Origin: Siphlonurus alternatus
Lineage: Eukaryota > Arthropoda > Insecta > Ephemeroptera > Siphlonuridae
NCBI GenBank assembly: GCA_949825025.1
Contig: OX463784.1
Coordinates: 11,428,783 to 11,492,782, forward strand
Length of the DNA stretch: 64,000 bases
Direction: 5' to 3'
Of the stretch, positions 38,216 through 50,530 are shown piece by piece (within the stretch, counting starts at the first letter, position 1; each line of letters opens with the position of its first letter). The notes under the pieces were generated by a model that saw nothing but the letters and a program-made list of their open reading frames with translations, did no database searches and was not told the DNA's origin. Made by a program: the position numbers and the translations under genes.

Positions 38216-39041
38216 AAAATCAATTAAAGAATAATAAAAATATAATGGAGCCAGTTAGAGTAAAAATTATTAATATTTGTTTGAGCTTTGATCCTGAAAA
38301 CTTCACAAAGAACACGAAATATTGAATTGTGCCTCCAAAATATCACTTAATTTCCATTTAGCGTTATTTGTATTAATTTGTTCAGTTTACCATTTTTGTA
38401 TGTTGATTTACAAATGTTTTATATTTTTATATAACATTCTGTCGTAGACGTAAATTTTTCTCGATTTTTTATTTATTTCATGGAATCCATTTGATCAATT
38501 TGATGGTTGAAAATCAACAGCAATGAGTTAACGATGGAATATCGAACTCATTTTTTTCTTATTGCAAAAATGGATAGAGGGTGCAAAGTTATGCTACTCT
38601 GAATTTTTCAAACTTTTTAATTCCCGCGCCGGCCGCGGACTCAAAAAAAAAAAAAAAAATCTGAAAATAATCAGAGTTGCATAACTTTTCACCCTCTATC
38701 CATTTTTGCAATAAAAAATTTTAAGGTCGATACTCTATTGTATTTTTCCCCTAAAAGTATAACATAATAAAAATAGAAGAAAAAGAAGTATCGTTTTCCC
38801 ATGGCTATAATTAGCTATAATAGTGCTCATTGGAATTATGTTCATATAAACCTGTGATGTGTTTTTTAAAAATATATATTAAAATTTCTTATATAATGAT
38901 ATTTATAATAAAACTTCAATTATTATTAATTTAATAATAAGATTCAACTTCTTTATTTTAAAACATGCTAGACATATAAAAAAATAAGCCCTAATTTATT
39001 TTATATTCCCGTTGGAATTATAATATTGCTGAGGTTTTTAT
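38216..39041. other. AT-rich spacer with F1 MITE
   Basis: 38545-38740 is an F1 foldback (CGAACTCATTTTTTTCTTAT and TTTTAAGGTCGATACTCTAT) with a shortened centre (CGCGCCGGCCGCGG) replacing the GTGACGTCAC core. No other structure was seen. Confidence 0.6.
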
Positions 39042-39205
39042 ACTGAGATTCAGATATAACTTGGTTTTTATCTCGGAAACGCTCGGGTCTCCTTCGGCTT
39101 GACTCGGCCAATGAAGTTCTTCGTTACAAACAACACACCAATGACTGAAGACGTTACAAACACGAAGAAAACCAAGGTGTGAATCAGAGTATAGTGTTCC
39201 TGTTC
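39042..39205. mobile_element. Foldback element (ACTGAGATTC ends)
   Basis: ACTGAGATTCAGATATAACT plus TGGTTTTTATCTCG is mirrored by AAAACCAAGGTGTGAATCAG. The loop holds CGGCCAATGAAGTTCTTCGT. Related loop sequence appears inverted near 57650-57700 (GTCATTGGTTGATAG, CGAAGAATCTAATTGG). Confidence 0.6.
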
Positions 39206-39971
39206 ATATCTCATAGTTATTATTGCAAAATTCTACTCTCAGTTCCTGGTACTTCCGTTTCTTATATTAAATTAACTTGACTGTACATTTAATTATTTAT
39301 TATAAATATTCTTTGAAATTATTTTCCTGTCTTTGCTATACACACAAAATTAAAACATAAGCTTAACTTTGTAAGCTGGCTTAAAAATAATTGCTTAAAT
39401 AGTTTTTACAATACGACTTATAAATGCTATATAATTTTTTTCTCTTTCTGAAAGCAACTATATATAAACATTCAAAAATTTTGCTTCAAAATCCACTTTT
39501 AAAGGATTAAAAATATGAAATAATATTTCATATTTAATATATATTTTGTACATTTTTTTGTATATTTAATACAATAAGTATCATTCGTATTTGTTAACAA
39601 AAAATAATAATGCATTTTTTTTTATCTTTTTGCATGTAATCACATTTATTTAAACAACATTGTAATATTATAATATTAATTTCAACAATTTCACATAAAA
39701 ATTTCACCATGTATATACCACAATAAAATATTTTATATAATAACATAGATTAAATATAAATATACATTGCATCATATTTACAAGCATCCAAAATAAAATA
39801 CATAAATGTTTTATAAATATTAAATATATAACAAATATTACTTTGTGCGTATTATGAAAGGTCCTCTCTTCCCCTGCCTCTTTTATGTGGGAAAAAAAAA
39901 CAGAAAATGGAAAATAAATATTGAAACATGTGCACAAGTTATATATGTATATATAATATAATATAACAATA
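39206..39971. other. AT-rich spacer
   Basis: No gene or definable repeat was seen; the open frame on the minus strand here is low-complexity. Confidence 0.4.
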
Positions 39972-40285
39972 ATACGTGCAGGAGTTTCATTGTTTACGTT
40001 TTGGGTAGCACGGAGATACCCGCGCGGAGCCACCCGAAGATCTTCAGTATGTAGGCAGAAAACCCTAAAATCCTATGCTTTGTGGGTTAATCTCTTTAAT
40101 GTCATTATCTTTTCTTGTCACCATTTATGAAAGAAATTTATAAGAAAAATGATGCAGGAGAAATTAATTTCAAGACCAACTTTAGCACGTATATCTGCTA
40201 TATGCCACTGACAATGTTTTACCTATATACAAAATCGTGACTTCATATTATTTTACGACGGATGGTGAAAGACCCGTATACGTCT
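39972..40285. mobile_element. Dispersed repeat, copy 1 (inverted partner at 62812)
   Basis: GGAGTTTCATTGTTTACGTT, GGGTAGCACGGAGATACCC, CAGAAAACCCTAAAATCCTA, GGAGAAATTAATTTCAAGAC and GAAAGACCCGTATA all recur in reverse order and orientation at 62812-63170. The ends near CGTGCAGGAGTTTCATTG and GACCCGTATACG mark the element. Confidence 0.75.
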
Positions 40286-42269
40286 TGCAATGTTATAATA
40301 AAAAATATATGTCAATTAAAATATCTTGTGATTAATAAAATATTGTTGATATTTCGCCTCCTTATATTTATCGATTATATATTAAGTTGCTGTGGATGTT
40401 TAGAATATTTCGCACATAATGCTTTGTATTAAAGGAGAGCTTTTCATGTAATAAAGAGTTGAAAGTAGCGGAAAGTGCTTTCGGAAAATGTGACAAATTG
40501 GCATTACAAGGAAATCATATATATATATATAAAAAAAAAAATGAATGACGAACTTTAAAACATAACAAAAGATAGATTTTATATACATTTCCCTGTTTGT
40601 TTCAGGATAGAATTATCGAAACAAGGAAAAGAGCCATATGTATGATGTATATAATATCTTTGTCTTGTTAACTATTATTATGTTATTTCATTAGTTGTTT
40701 ATTTCCTTATTATTGTGTGTTTACAGGGATTCACTAAACAACCTTCGGGAAGTGAATTTACTGTCTCGACTTGTTATTTTATGTACTCATGAGGGAAATG
40801 TAATAAAATAAATATATTATAAAAATAATAATTATGCAGGGTGTGTTAATATGTCAATCAGAGAAAAAAAAAAGACCCATATAACAAATCCATATAACTA
40901 TACAGTATAGATGTCTCAAAAATCTCTGTTGTTATCAAAAGAAATGTTTAGAAAGTCGCTGATTTTTCAACATAAAATAGTCTTTCAAATGGTCAGCCTA
41001 AAAATGATGAATTTTGGTGTTTAATGATAAATTAACGGTCCATATAGGTCTAGAAATTAACCCCCCAAACGCAAAAAGTGTCATGGAAGCCAATATCTTA
41101 CTAGTCTTATAAGGGGGAAAAATGGATATTATTTTTTAAGAATTTAGTCTTGCAGGGCACCATATTATGGCTGCGGTTCATGTGGTTTGATAGAAATATA
41201 TAAGGTTTTGGAAAATTTAGTCATGGAAATGACCGTAAAATCAAGAAAGAAAAAAAAACAAAAAAAAAAACATGAAAAGTCGCAAAATAATCGTTTTTTT
41301 TTTCTAAAATGGTCATGAAATAGTGAAAAAGTTGCAAATAGTCTCTTTTTTTTTACCAGCTGAATTAGTTCAGTTAAATGGGATCTGTGGACATCTGCAA
41401 AAAAAACTTCAATATAGTCTTAAAATTAAAAATATAGTCGAAAAACTAATTTTACAACCTTTACTTATATAATAACAATAATAATATACAAACATGTGAT
41501 ATTTTTTTATATAACTTGGACGGTACCACATATACTTACAATTACGATCTTAAATCTTATTAAAATAGCATATTTTCCATACACACGGACCAATTAAAGT
41601 AGCTCGATCGTATCACACACAAAAATGAAAAATGTAAAAAAAAAAAAAAAAAAAAAAAAAATACTAACATTAAAAACTAATCTACGACAAATTGTATGAC
41701 TGCATGATTTTTTTTTTGCAGAAATGAATGGAGAGAGGGTGTTTATTTTTTTATATTTTTTTTGAATCCAGGAACTATTTTTTAAAAAAAATTATTCAAA
41801 ATGTGGCAACGCTTATTCCTGGAGGCATCATTATTAATGATAGAAAAATCACGTCAGGTAGTATTATTATGAGTAATTAATGACCCAAAATAAAATAAAT
41901 AATACCCTAAATACTATGAAAACTTTCAACAAAGAATTATAAAAACAATATGTTAATATATATTATGTTGGTTATCCTTAATTCGGCATCCTTTTAATAA
42001 CAATTTCATCAACGTAAAATTTCAGTCCTCTGAATTAAAGAAAGAGTTAAATTCATAATTTTAATATAATATTAATTCTAACCACCATAAATGACGTAAC
42101 AAATGTTATAAAATTTTAATTATATGGTTACTTCACTGGCCATAATACATAATTCTACAATTATCTCCATCCTATACAGGTATATTTCTATATTATCTCT
42201 AGGGAACTGAAATGCTATAGCCCTGTCGACTGATCCAATGAAAAAAATGACGCACCGAAAGCTCATTGG
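40286..42269. other. Intergenic AT-rich DNA
   Basis: It includes a stretch (40900-41430) with several AAAATGGTCATGAAA-type low-complexity blocks, an A-run at 41637-41660 and a fragment of a foldback arm near 41700-41800. No exon was seen. Confidence 0.4.
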
Positions 42270-42278
42270 ATGCATTAC

Positions 42279-42570
42279 AAAGTCTTCTGCTCGTTGTTAG
42301 TAAACAAAGTATTGTTGTGTAATGTCTGTCGCGTGAAAGGAAAAACATGGGACAGTTGTTGATTTACATGTTAACTTATGGAAAATGGCCGTTAACTTTG
42401 AATTTGAAACGGTTATCTAGCGCCAACAATGCCATTACGTTCTCTGCTCTGGTGGCAAAATTAGGCATTACGTCGTCCCATGTTTAACAATGAAAAAGGC
42501 TTCATGCGACCATGCGACAGACATTATAAACAATGGTTTCTTACAACCATTGCAGCGAGTAGAAGACTTT
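42279..42570. mobile_element. TIR element with CAAAGTCTTCT ends, copy 2
   Basis: The left CAAAGTCTTCTGCTCGTTGT and the right GCGAGTAGAAGACTTTG are inverted. Inner blocks GTAATGTCTGTCGCGTG and CATGCGACAGACATTATAA, and AACATGGGACAG / GTCCCATGTT, continue the palindrome. Confidence 0.75.
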
Positions 42571-43167
42571 GATTAATATACTTTCATTTAAAAAAAATAT
42601 TTGTAATCACTTATAATCAGCCACTTGAATAAGAATATCTACAAGAAAATAATTATATTGAATGGAAAATTTACATGATGAAATAATAATTTAATGTATA
42701 CACAAATGAATAACAAATAACAAATTATATATTATTTTTTTAGATTTTTCTTATTTTTGGTAAAATTTTCTGAATAATTTTTAACAATCACCACTCTTAT
42801 TGTTAGACAAATATGCATGAATTTAACATCAGAAATGTACACCTCGAAACAGAACAAATGTTATACCTCGGCTTGATTTAATAGTACACAAGTCAACAAG
42901 TCTTGTAGCATTCAAGAGGGACCGATTCCTAAATCTCAATCAACTGAGGTCAATATTTTTAAGTAATAATTTTAAATGCAAAAACATACCAGTAGTTCAA
43001 AACACCAACATGTATAATTATATTTCATTAGTCGTTGTAAATTTGTACTATGACGTCACATGGAAAAGACTAATTAATTGTTTCTTAATAAAGTGTTTAT
43101 CAGGTAACTGTTTTACAGGTGAATTTGATTCTCTTTTGTTTTTTTTCAATGTGTCCAAACTTGTTTG
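42571..43167. other. 3' flank of the odorant receptor gene
   Basis: AT-rich, with a lone CTATGACGTCACATGG site near 43036. It presumably includes the 3' UTR of the minus-strand odorant receptor. No other gene. Confidence 0.4.
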
Positions 43168-46100
43168 CTAGTTGTTTTTCAGAAAAACGAAGTACGTAAA
43201 CGCGATCCCCACAATCTAAAACAAAAGAAATTAATCCGATATAGAATGAATTACGTGTGAAATTTTTTATTGCACATTTCTATACAGGATTTCAGGTTCT
43301 ACATTGTCAATATTTTTCAGATTTTTTTAAAGAAAAGGGTGAGATTGTCATAATTAAAAAGAGGGTCTAATAAGTAAGGAATTTTATCATTAATCCAAGC
43401 CCTTGAACAAGTCTCATTGCTCAAATTATTTTTAGTGGGGAAGATTATTAATGTATTTTGCCTCATGTTTAAGGTAGAGATAACGCCGATCAGCTGTTCG
43501 ACGTATATTCCTTTGATTAACATGTAGACCTTAGCAAATTCACAACAATTCTGAAATTTCTTTGAGAGGCAGATATTAGTGTCTAAAAGCAAATCCATAT
43601 AAAAAATTTCAAAACGATTTAACGAGCCGATTTTTTTTTAATTAATTTTTTATAATTTTCAGCATAGGGCTTTCCCATGGAGAGACAAACTAAAAAAAAA
43701 AATCTGCTGGTTAAATTGTTTTGAAAGTTTTTTTTTATGACTTTTAGGCACTATATCTGCCTCTCAATTTTTTTTCAGAATTGTTGTGAATTTGCTAAGG
43801 TCTACATGTTAATCAAAGGAACCTACGTCGAATAGCTGATCGGCGTTATCTCTACCTTAAATTTAATGGAACCCCTTGAAAACGACCCCTTGCGCCTCAC
43901 CGTGCAGAAGGTCTTCATGGAGAGCGTGGCGAAAGGTCCCACGTAGAGTCTCAGAGGCTTCCTCACGTTGGCGGCCATCACCAACATGAGCTTGCCCTCA
44001 GGAGTGACGTTACCTTGCTGCATCACGTGCTCCAAACACATCTTCTCAAGCTGGGCGCTCTGTGGAGAACGGCAGTCAGTCAGTACACATCTGTCGATCT
44101 TAGCTCTTTGTAGACTGATCCTGTCTATCTTCCCTCCCCCAAGGACAGTATAATGGGAGGATATAGTATGTATTCTCGATATTCGGCAATTTTCGCTAAC
44201 CTTCGGGAAAGTCCGCCAAAGATAACTAGAGCAGCTGGCGGCTGGTCTAAGTGAGGACGTCATAGATTTGGTGGCTAAAGCGGCACCGTTAATCGTTAGG
44301 CTAGCCAATCAAATGCGCTAATCAAAATTACCATCGTGATATCGTGATATATACCAGCAGGAATCTAACATGGCGTAGCGTTGGTCGGCAAAAGCGGACG
44401 CTTTAAAAGTTATATAGGCCATCCTACTAAGACAGACGTACGCAGAAATCTTTAGTTTTTATTTACGGATCAAAGTTAAATTAAGATTTAAATTATAATC
44501 AATAATTACTGAAGGGCTGATGAAACAAAATATAATTTATAAATGTAACAAATTCAAATTCAAAAATTCAAAATTCAAATTCAAAATCTTTTATTATTTC
44601 CATTTTTTCCTACAATCATATTTCCATGTACATGTTATATGTTGAGGTTTATAGGACAAGTCAGTACTAGAGCTAAAGCAATCAAGAGTCATTTTTCAGA
44701 GCTTGAAGTCAATCATTTATAGTCAATGTAGTTTTTAACACTATAGAAGCACTTATCTGCTAACCACCTTTTAACACTCACTTTAAACACATTTAGATTT
44801 TCAATACATTTTATATCACAGGGTAGCTTATTATAAAGAGTCAGGCAACTCAAGAAAGGGCCCTTTTTATACATGTCTAATCTACAATAAATAGGAGTAA
44901 TAATATTCTTTACATTTCTAGTATTATGTCTGTGTTGAACTTCATGTTGTTTGAAATCAATGAGATGAGATATTAGAATGTGAAAATTTTAGTGGTTTAA
45001 TCGAAAGAAGAGGTAAAAATATGGTACTGTGAATTTTTTCAGATTTTTCTGAGACCGGGAACTATTTTTAAAAAAATATTGAAAGTCTATTTTGACGACG
45101 TCACGGGCGGCACTCCTTAAGAAAAAAGGATACGACAGTGCCGCCCGTGACGTCATAAAATAGACTTTCAATAATTTTTTAAAAATAGTTCCCGGTCTCA
45201 GAAAAATCTGAACAAATTCACAGTACCATATTTTTACCCCTTCTTTCGATTAAGCCACTAAATTTTTCACATTCTAATATCTCATTCTCCTAGCTCCTTT
45301 TTTTTTTTTTTTAGTAAATATGACTGATTAAATAAGTAAAATGTAAATATATTTTATATAAATGCAACTTTCTACATTAGGGAATTGGCAAAGCTGGTAA
45401 ATATAAATAAATTATAAATATATGACAATAAAGTAAAAATATATTCTGAGAAATTTTTATATATTACCTGAACTTGGATAACCTGTCCGTTCCAGCACAT
45501 GTTGAAAAGGTACCACGAGATGATCATGATTCTCAACATATGTGTAGCCGCAGGACCGATCGTCCGAACCTGTAGTGACAAGAAAGCACTTAGCAATTAG
45601 TTTTTAGTTCGAAACTGTGTTGTAAAAGATTTACTAATAATAGACAGCCTATATACCTGCTTTTTTTTTATAGAATTATAGAGAGTGTTTTCAATTAATT
45701 TTGACGCGTATTTTATATTATTAAGGGAAAAAAATTTTTTTTTTGAAACAATTTTTACTGTCGTCACTGTAATAATATGCTTTGACGCCTGAAATGGGCA
45801 TGACAATAAAAAAAAGAGTTTATGTACTAAGAAAAAAATCTGACTTGTGAGTACAGCACCTTGTTTTTATACAATCTATCAATTTAATTGTGTTATATGA
45901 AGTTTAATAATATTGTCTAGAGTTTAAGCATGAAAATTTCCGGAAGTGATGCATTTTCTACTGAATTCCACTTCCGATTGCGTGCTTAATCCAAGCGGAA
46001 CTACGTAATTTACGTCACTTCCGGAAATTTTCAAGCGTAAACTCTCGCTTTTTTGATAGTATATATTGTCCAATATTTGTATTTCCTATATTTTAATTCA

Positions 46101-47518
46101 GGATTTAAAAAATCAATTAAATCAATTTAAAATGTTTGAATAAAAACTGAATGATATTACTGAAAAACAAAAGCTATAACAATAGGGTCTACTTTGTAGC
46201 TACATATTACATAAAAATGACCCTTTTGCTGCTTACCTTGCTGAGATCGAAGGCAGCCGTGCACGCCAATACGAAGATTTTAAAGATGTGTTGAAGAATT
46301 TGGTGAGCAAAGATTTTGTTTGTTTCGTCCGCGATTCTGAAATTAACAAAATAACAGACAAGAAATAACTTTTTATTTACGTATTAAAGAAAACATAAAA
46401 CATAAAACAACGTAGGAACTTTGGAATTTCAGTCCAGTTTTATTTGTAACAAATGGCTGGAAGGGCTGCCACGGTACTGGAAGCTCGCATATTATATTAT
46501 GAAAATAATTTATCTCGAAATTTCACTTAAAAAGGTTATATTAATTTTATTATAGCATTTAATTGTAAAATTTTCGCCCGCCTTATAACGAATTTCTTTA
46601 TTAATTGGTGAACCGTGAAACATGAGGACTCTACCAAAATATGACGGTCCCTGTAGGCTAGGCTATCCTGCATTGCTTACTGTCATAAACAGTTGCATAC
46701 TTGCAAGGGATACAGTATAATGATAAAATAGTCATGTAAAATGGGGAATTCTCTTACAACTCAAATTTTAATTTAACTTATACTATATTATGATAGGGTA
46801 CATATTAACAATAAGTTTGACTTAAGTTTCAACTTTTTAAACTCAAATTTGGGGACTCTGAAGGGATTATTAGAATAGGGGCAAAGTATGCAACCCGCGC
46901 GCAAACCTGAAAATTATGACGTAGAAACTCCCTAGTTAACACACAACAACTGCCTGATATCATAATTTGAGCGTCAAGGAGTGATTGGCTATAAATTTTA
47001 GTAACACGATTGAAATCAGAGGGTTTTTCTACCCTAGTATCAACAGTTTTGTCTCTAGTATCAGTTTACTTTAAGAGTGATAATCGAAAATATAAATTTA
47101 TTGCAGGAAAATTTCGCCTGCTAGGCAGTTTCTACGTCACGTTTTGGCGCTAAATTCAAAAGAAGGAAGAATTTTAAAAAATTCCCTTGTCTCCAATTTT
47201 GAAGATTGAAACTTTTTTGTTTTGGGACATTTAATTTCAAGGCATAGAGCATCTGAAAAAAAATTAAAATAAATGTAGGAGAATTCCCCATTCTGAAATG
47301 AAATGAAATTTATTTTTATTTGATAGCTTTCACTAATAATATTACATTACATCAGTATATGTAGTACTGTACATTCAATTCATACAAAATTACATTTTAC
47401 CTAATATTAGATGAATTAATGATTAATTCTCGACTCTGAAAATTTCCTTGTGCAGCTTTATTTATTAATCACCATGCTCTGTGATTATATTTATCACAAT
47501 GACGACTATATATATATA

Positions 47519-47595
<77 letters not shown>

Positions 47596-48591
47596 TTGTT
47601 TATTTGAGATATTATTGATTCCTAAAATGAGTTAATCGTACTAAACTCTACTATACATCAAAACCTTTTTAAACATATATATGAACAAAATTGAAATAAA
47701 TACAAAGCAGCATATTACATACGCAATTTTTCACCACTTTTAATGACGTAATATTTCCTTCTAAAAAAATGTTTGGCTATGGAAATATTAACACAAAACA
47801 GGGAGATTGTATACTTACTCATTAATGTATTTATGTAGACTGACGCAGTATTGGATATCTGATACAATTCTGACGCGAACTGAAGTAGAGTGTGTTAAAT
47901 TGTAAACCGTAGCACTATCAGGATACTCAAATCGTTCTATACAACTTCTTAGGTAGCTTAAGTATCCTTGGATATGAAATTGAATATATGTATATAACAT
48001 TGTAACTCCATTATTAAACATTAGACAAACGAATATATTCATAATATCAATAGTACCAAGTGCAATTGTGATATATTTAACTGATTCAAAATCATGTGGT
48101 AAAAGATAAAACATTAAATTTTCTTCTACGTTCATCGTATGATCAGTAGCATTAGTCATTGACATAATTATAGTAAATAAAAAAATAAGATAAGCTATTA
48201 TATTAAGAAGTACATAAATATAACATAAATTAGTTGCTTTACGTTGATATTTACGAGAGTGAAAAGTAGAAAAATAATCAATATCAAAACGTGGATTATA
48301 ACATAATAGATTAATAAGATCATTTTGTTTACGATAAAATATAGCCATTTGAATACCAAAGCTTAACATTTCAAGATCTTGTACAAAAACTTTATTATTC
48401 ATAATTTTAGTAACTATCATATATATTGCATTCATTACATGACATATTACAAGTAATACTACTGAACGCATGTACACATGTGATAACACGTGTCTCCATC
48501 CTGGAACAACACTCCATGGCCAGAAACCTGATAATTTGATAACTGTCAAACTGAAGCCTACAAAAGATGAGAGAGAGTGGTCCGCAGACAT
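43168..48591 (-). CDS. Odorant receptor (7tm_6 family)
   Basis: Exons 48591-47819, 46336-46237, 45569-45468, 44059-43901 and 43215-43168 have consistent phases (2, 0, 0, 0) and give 393 residues, the usual size for this family. These are seven-helix, inverted-topology ligand-gated cation channel subunits that pair with Orco in olfactory neuron dendrites. The long first exon holds several hydrophobic helices (for example CYIYVLLNIIAYLIFLFTII). The last exons carry the conserved C-terminal pattern: WYLFNMCWNGQVIQVQ, then KPLRLYVGPFATLSMKTFCT, then helix 7 IVGIAFTYFVFLKNN and a stop. The short final exon with a phase-0 junction just before helix 7 is typical. Start chosen at ATG 48591. A good acceptor (TTTGTTTCAG) sits only 10 bases upstream, so a 5' UTR exon or a short extra coding exon is likely. 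The specific ligand and subfamily cannot be told. Confidence 0.95.
43460..43862. mobile_element. Foldback element in the OR last intron
   Basis: The arms run outward to AAGGTAGAGATAACGCCGAT and ATCGGCGTTATCTCTACCTT. Each contains TTAATCAAAGG-CATGTAGAC blocks and a TGAATTTGCTAAGGTCTAC block. The single-unit relative at 51104-51312 has the same ends, so this looks like two head-to-head units. Confidence 0.85.
44590..44964 (-). pseudogene. LINE 3' remnant (C-terminal ORF end)
   Basis: On the minus strand, an open frame from about 44964 to the TGA at 44713-44715 reads QHRHNTRNVKNIITPIYCRL, then KKGPFLSCLTLYNKLPCDIK and NLNVFKVSVKRWLADK. The N-x-LP...NxxxFKxxxKxWL pattern is the usual C-terminal tail of LINE ORF2 proteins. 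It is followed by a 3' UTR and a TTGAATT-type repeated tail (44520-44590). It lacks the reverse transcriptase core, so it is a 5'-truncated insertion. It lies in OR intron 3. Confidence 0.7.
44972..45292. mobile_element. Foldback MITE inserted beside the LINE remnant
   Basis: The ends GAGATATTAGAATGTGAAAA and TTCACATTCTAATATCTC are inverted. The arms include TTTTTTCAGATTTTTCTGAG and AAAGTCTATTTTG, and the centre has GACGTCACGGGCGG and CCGCCCGTGACGTCA. It shares the CAGATTTTT arm block with F1. Confidence 0.85.
45925..46050. mobile_element. Short foldback (CACTTCCGGAAATTTTC)
   Basis: GAAAATTTCCGGAAGTGATG and GTCACTTCCGGAAATTTTCA are inverted, with AGAGTTTAAGCAT / GCGTAAACTCT outside. It lies in OR intron 2. 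Confidence 0.7.
46743..47292. mobile_element. ~550-bp TIR element, copy 2, in OR intron 1
   Basis: The ends ATGGGGAATTCTCTTAC and GGAGAATTCCCCATT. The interior is the reverse complement of 33648-34204, with many small differences, so the copies are not very recent. Confidence 0.85.
47293..47600. repeat. Retro-tail-like block and (AT)n array
   Basis: GAAATGAAATGAAATTTATT at 47295 looks like a repeated retroelement 3' tail in minus orientation. It is followed at 47508-47590 by an almost pure AT array. In OR intron 1. Confidence 0.6.
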
Positions 48592-48834
48592 ATTGTTGCC
48601 CTGAAACAAATAAACACAGCATTTATTTTATTATATTATGCTGGGAAATAATACACAATGGGAATTAAGTATCAAATTTACCGTTTCTTCATACACGTGT
48701 GAAATTTATGCGTTAATTTTTTAGACCCCATTGCACCTCGAAATTTCAAAAATCTCATTGCATCAGAGAAAAGTTAATAACTATATTAAATTTTCTCTGA
48801 TTGCATGATGGGTGTATTTTTTTTTACAGGTATA

Positions 48835-49165
48835 TATTTATTTTATTTTATTTTATTTTATTATCTCTTTCATGGGCACAATACAATAATATAACAAATA
48901 TATATTATAGTCAAATTTTAATTTACAAATAAAGGCCCATGGGGCAAATAAAAAATATTGCTGAGCATTTCATTATACACCCTTAAGAGCTCGCAGCTCT
49001 CGGTGGGGTAATGGGTATGGATAAGGTATATTATAGCCTATAGAGAAAAGATGGTGGCCTCGGCCTAGCTGATAAGCGTTCCAGCATTCACTGAGGTGAG
49101 ACTGAGGGAACCGTGGAAAACCTCAGGCAGGACGGACACCTCTACTTTTTATCACATAATATGTG
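48835..49165 (-). mobile_element. SINE-A 3' part
   Basis: It contains ACACCCTTAAGAGCTCGCAG, a GTGGGGTAATGGGTATGGAT block, and GAGACTGAGGGAACCGTGG then CAGGACGGACACC. The 5S head is absent. It lies about 250 bp upstream of the OR first coding exon. A TTTTA repeat precedes it. Confidence 0.8.
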
Positions 49166-50121
49166 TTTTTTTTCAAAGAACTTTTTATCCTTTTATTATA
49201 TTATTTATCAAAGATTCATGATACAATGCATGGGGCCCGAAATACTTGAACGTGGTGGACTAAAACCTTTTAACATTGGTCAAATCGGTAGCTTAAACCT
49301 GTATATAAAGAAACGTTGGCGTATATAAATATATATAACATTATGAAGATTTTTTGTTGCCAATTTTTAGAGAACCTCGAGTCATGTATTGTCATTTTTT
49401 GTCATTTTTTTTTTTTTTAGCCTTTTAAAACCCCCAAAATTGAGAGTGAAAACTATGATGTCCCAGACACATAATACTAAACTTGTAAAATACTTCCAAT
49501 TCATAATAAAGAATAATGGAACAAAATAAATAAAAATATATAAATTTTTAATAAAAAAAGGAACCATTATAGGATTTTGTAAGATTTAGAGATAAATTGT
49601 TACAAATTTGACAAGTTCTTATTTAATTATTATTATATAACTTTATAACAAGATTTTATAACCATTAAACCATTTTTTTGTTATATTATATATAATAATG
49701 TTATTTTTACATTTCACAATATGCCACGTAATTCATCAGGTCAGTGATATTTCTAAAATTATATTAAAATAGGGTTGTAAAAAAGTTAACAATAAATGGT
49801 AGCTATAATGAGGGTAGAGCTATTGAGTCTGAATAACCTTTCAAATATTTGATATTTTAGATCAAATTCAATTTAAAAACTTTTCTTTTTTTCACTGAAT
49901 TTTTTTTTTTTTTTTTTATTGATTTTATTTTCTTAAAGATATTTTTGTGTGAGTTCAATAAAGCCCCCTGACAAAGCCCCTACAATTAATAACTATTTAT
50001 ATATTAATATAATAATATTATATAAATAAAGTCATGATTTTAATTTCAAAATAAGCTATGTAAGTAGATATATATATAATCTTTTTTTATAAAATATTAA
50101 TTTATAATAATAAATAAATAG
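49166..50121. other. AT-rich spacer
   Basis: A half of an F2-like foldback is visible at about 49365-49480 (GAGAACCTCGAGTCATGTAT, AAAACTATGATGTCCCAG). Poly-T runs. No gene. Confidence 0.4.
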
Positions 50122-50495
50122 GTCGAGCGTGGCGCAGTGCATTGACCGGTTCTCGTTAGATCACCGAAGTCAGGCTACGTCGAGCGTGGTTAGTACTTGG
50201 ATGGGTGACCGTTTTAAGTAAAAAATACGCTGCTCCCTCCCTGGGGTAAATTCGTCTCGGCCTCCACCCAGTGCAGTGATGCACTTGTGTGTGGTTCCCC
50301 GGGCTTTGGACATCGCTTTGGTCCATTGAGAAAAAGTAGAGGTGTCCGTCCTGACTGAGGTTTTCCACGGTTTCCTCAGTCTCACCTCAGCGAATGCTGG
50401 GACGCGTAAGCATGCAGGCCGTGGCCACTATCCGTTCCCTACCTTATCCCTACCCAGTACCCCGCCGCGAGCTGTAAGCTCTTAGGGGTGTATCC

Positions 50496-50527
<32 letters not shown>
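50122..50527 (+). mobile_element. SINE-A reference copy, full length, poly-A tail
   Basis: The start GTCGAGCGTGGCGCAGTGCA resembles a tRNA-type box A. Then comes the 5S-rRNA-like segment TTAGATCACCGAAGTCAGGC and CGAGCGTGGTTAGTACTTGG plus ATGGGTGACC, which covers the region of the internal 5S promoter. The body has CACTTGTGTGTGGTTCCCCG, GTCCGTCCTGACTGAGG and TTTTCCACGG. The 3' part is CCCGCCGCGAGCTGTAAGCT, CTTAGGGGTGTATCCTTG and a run of about 27 A. Best copy for defining the family. Confidence 0.93.

Positions 50528-50530
<3 letters not shown>

Noticed and set aside
50130..50215. A 5S rRNA gene
   Set aside because: Only the internal part matches 5S rRNA. It continues into a SINE body and poly-A tail, and the 5S 3' end is absent.
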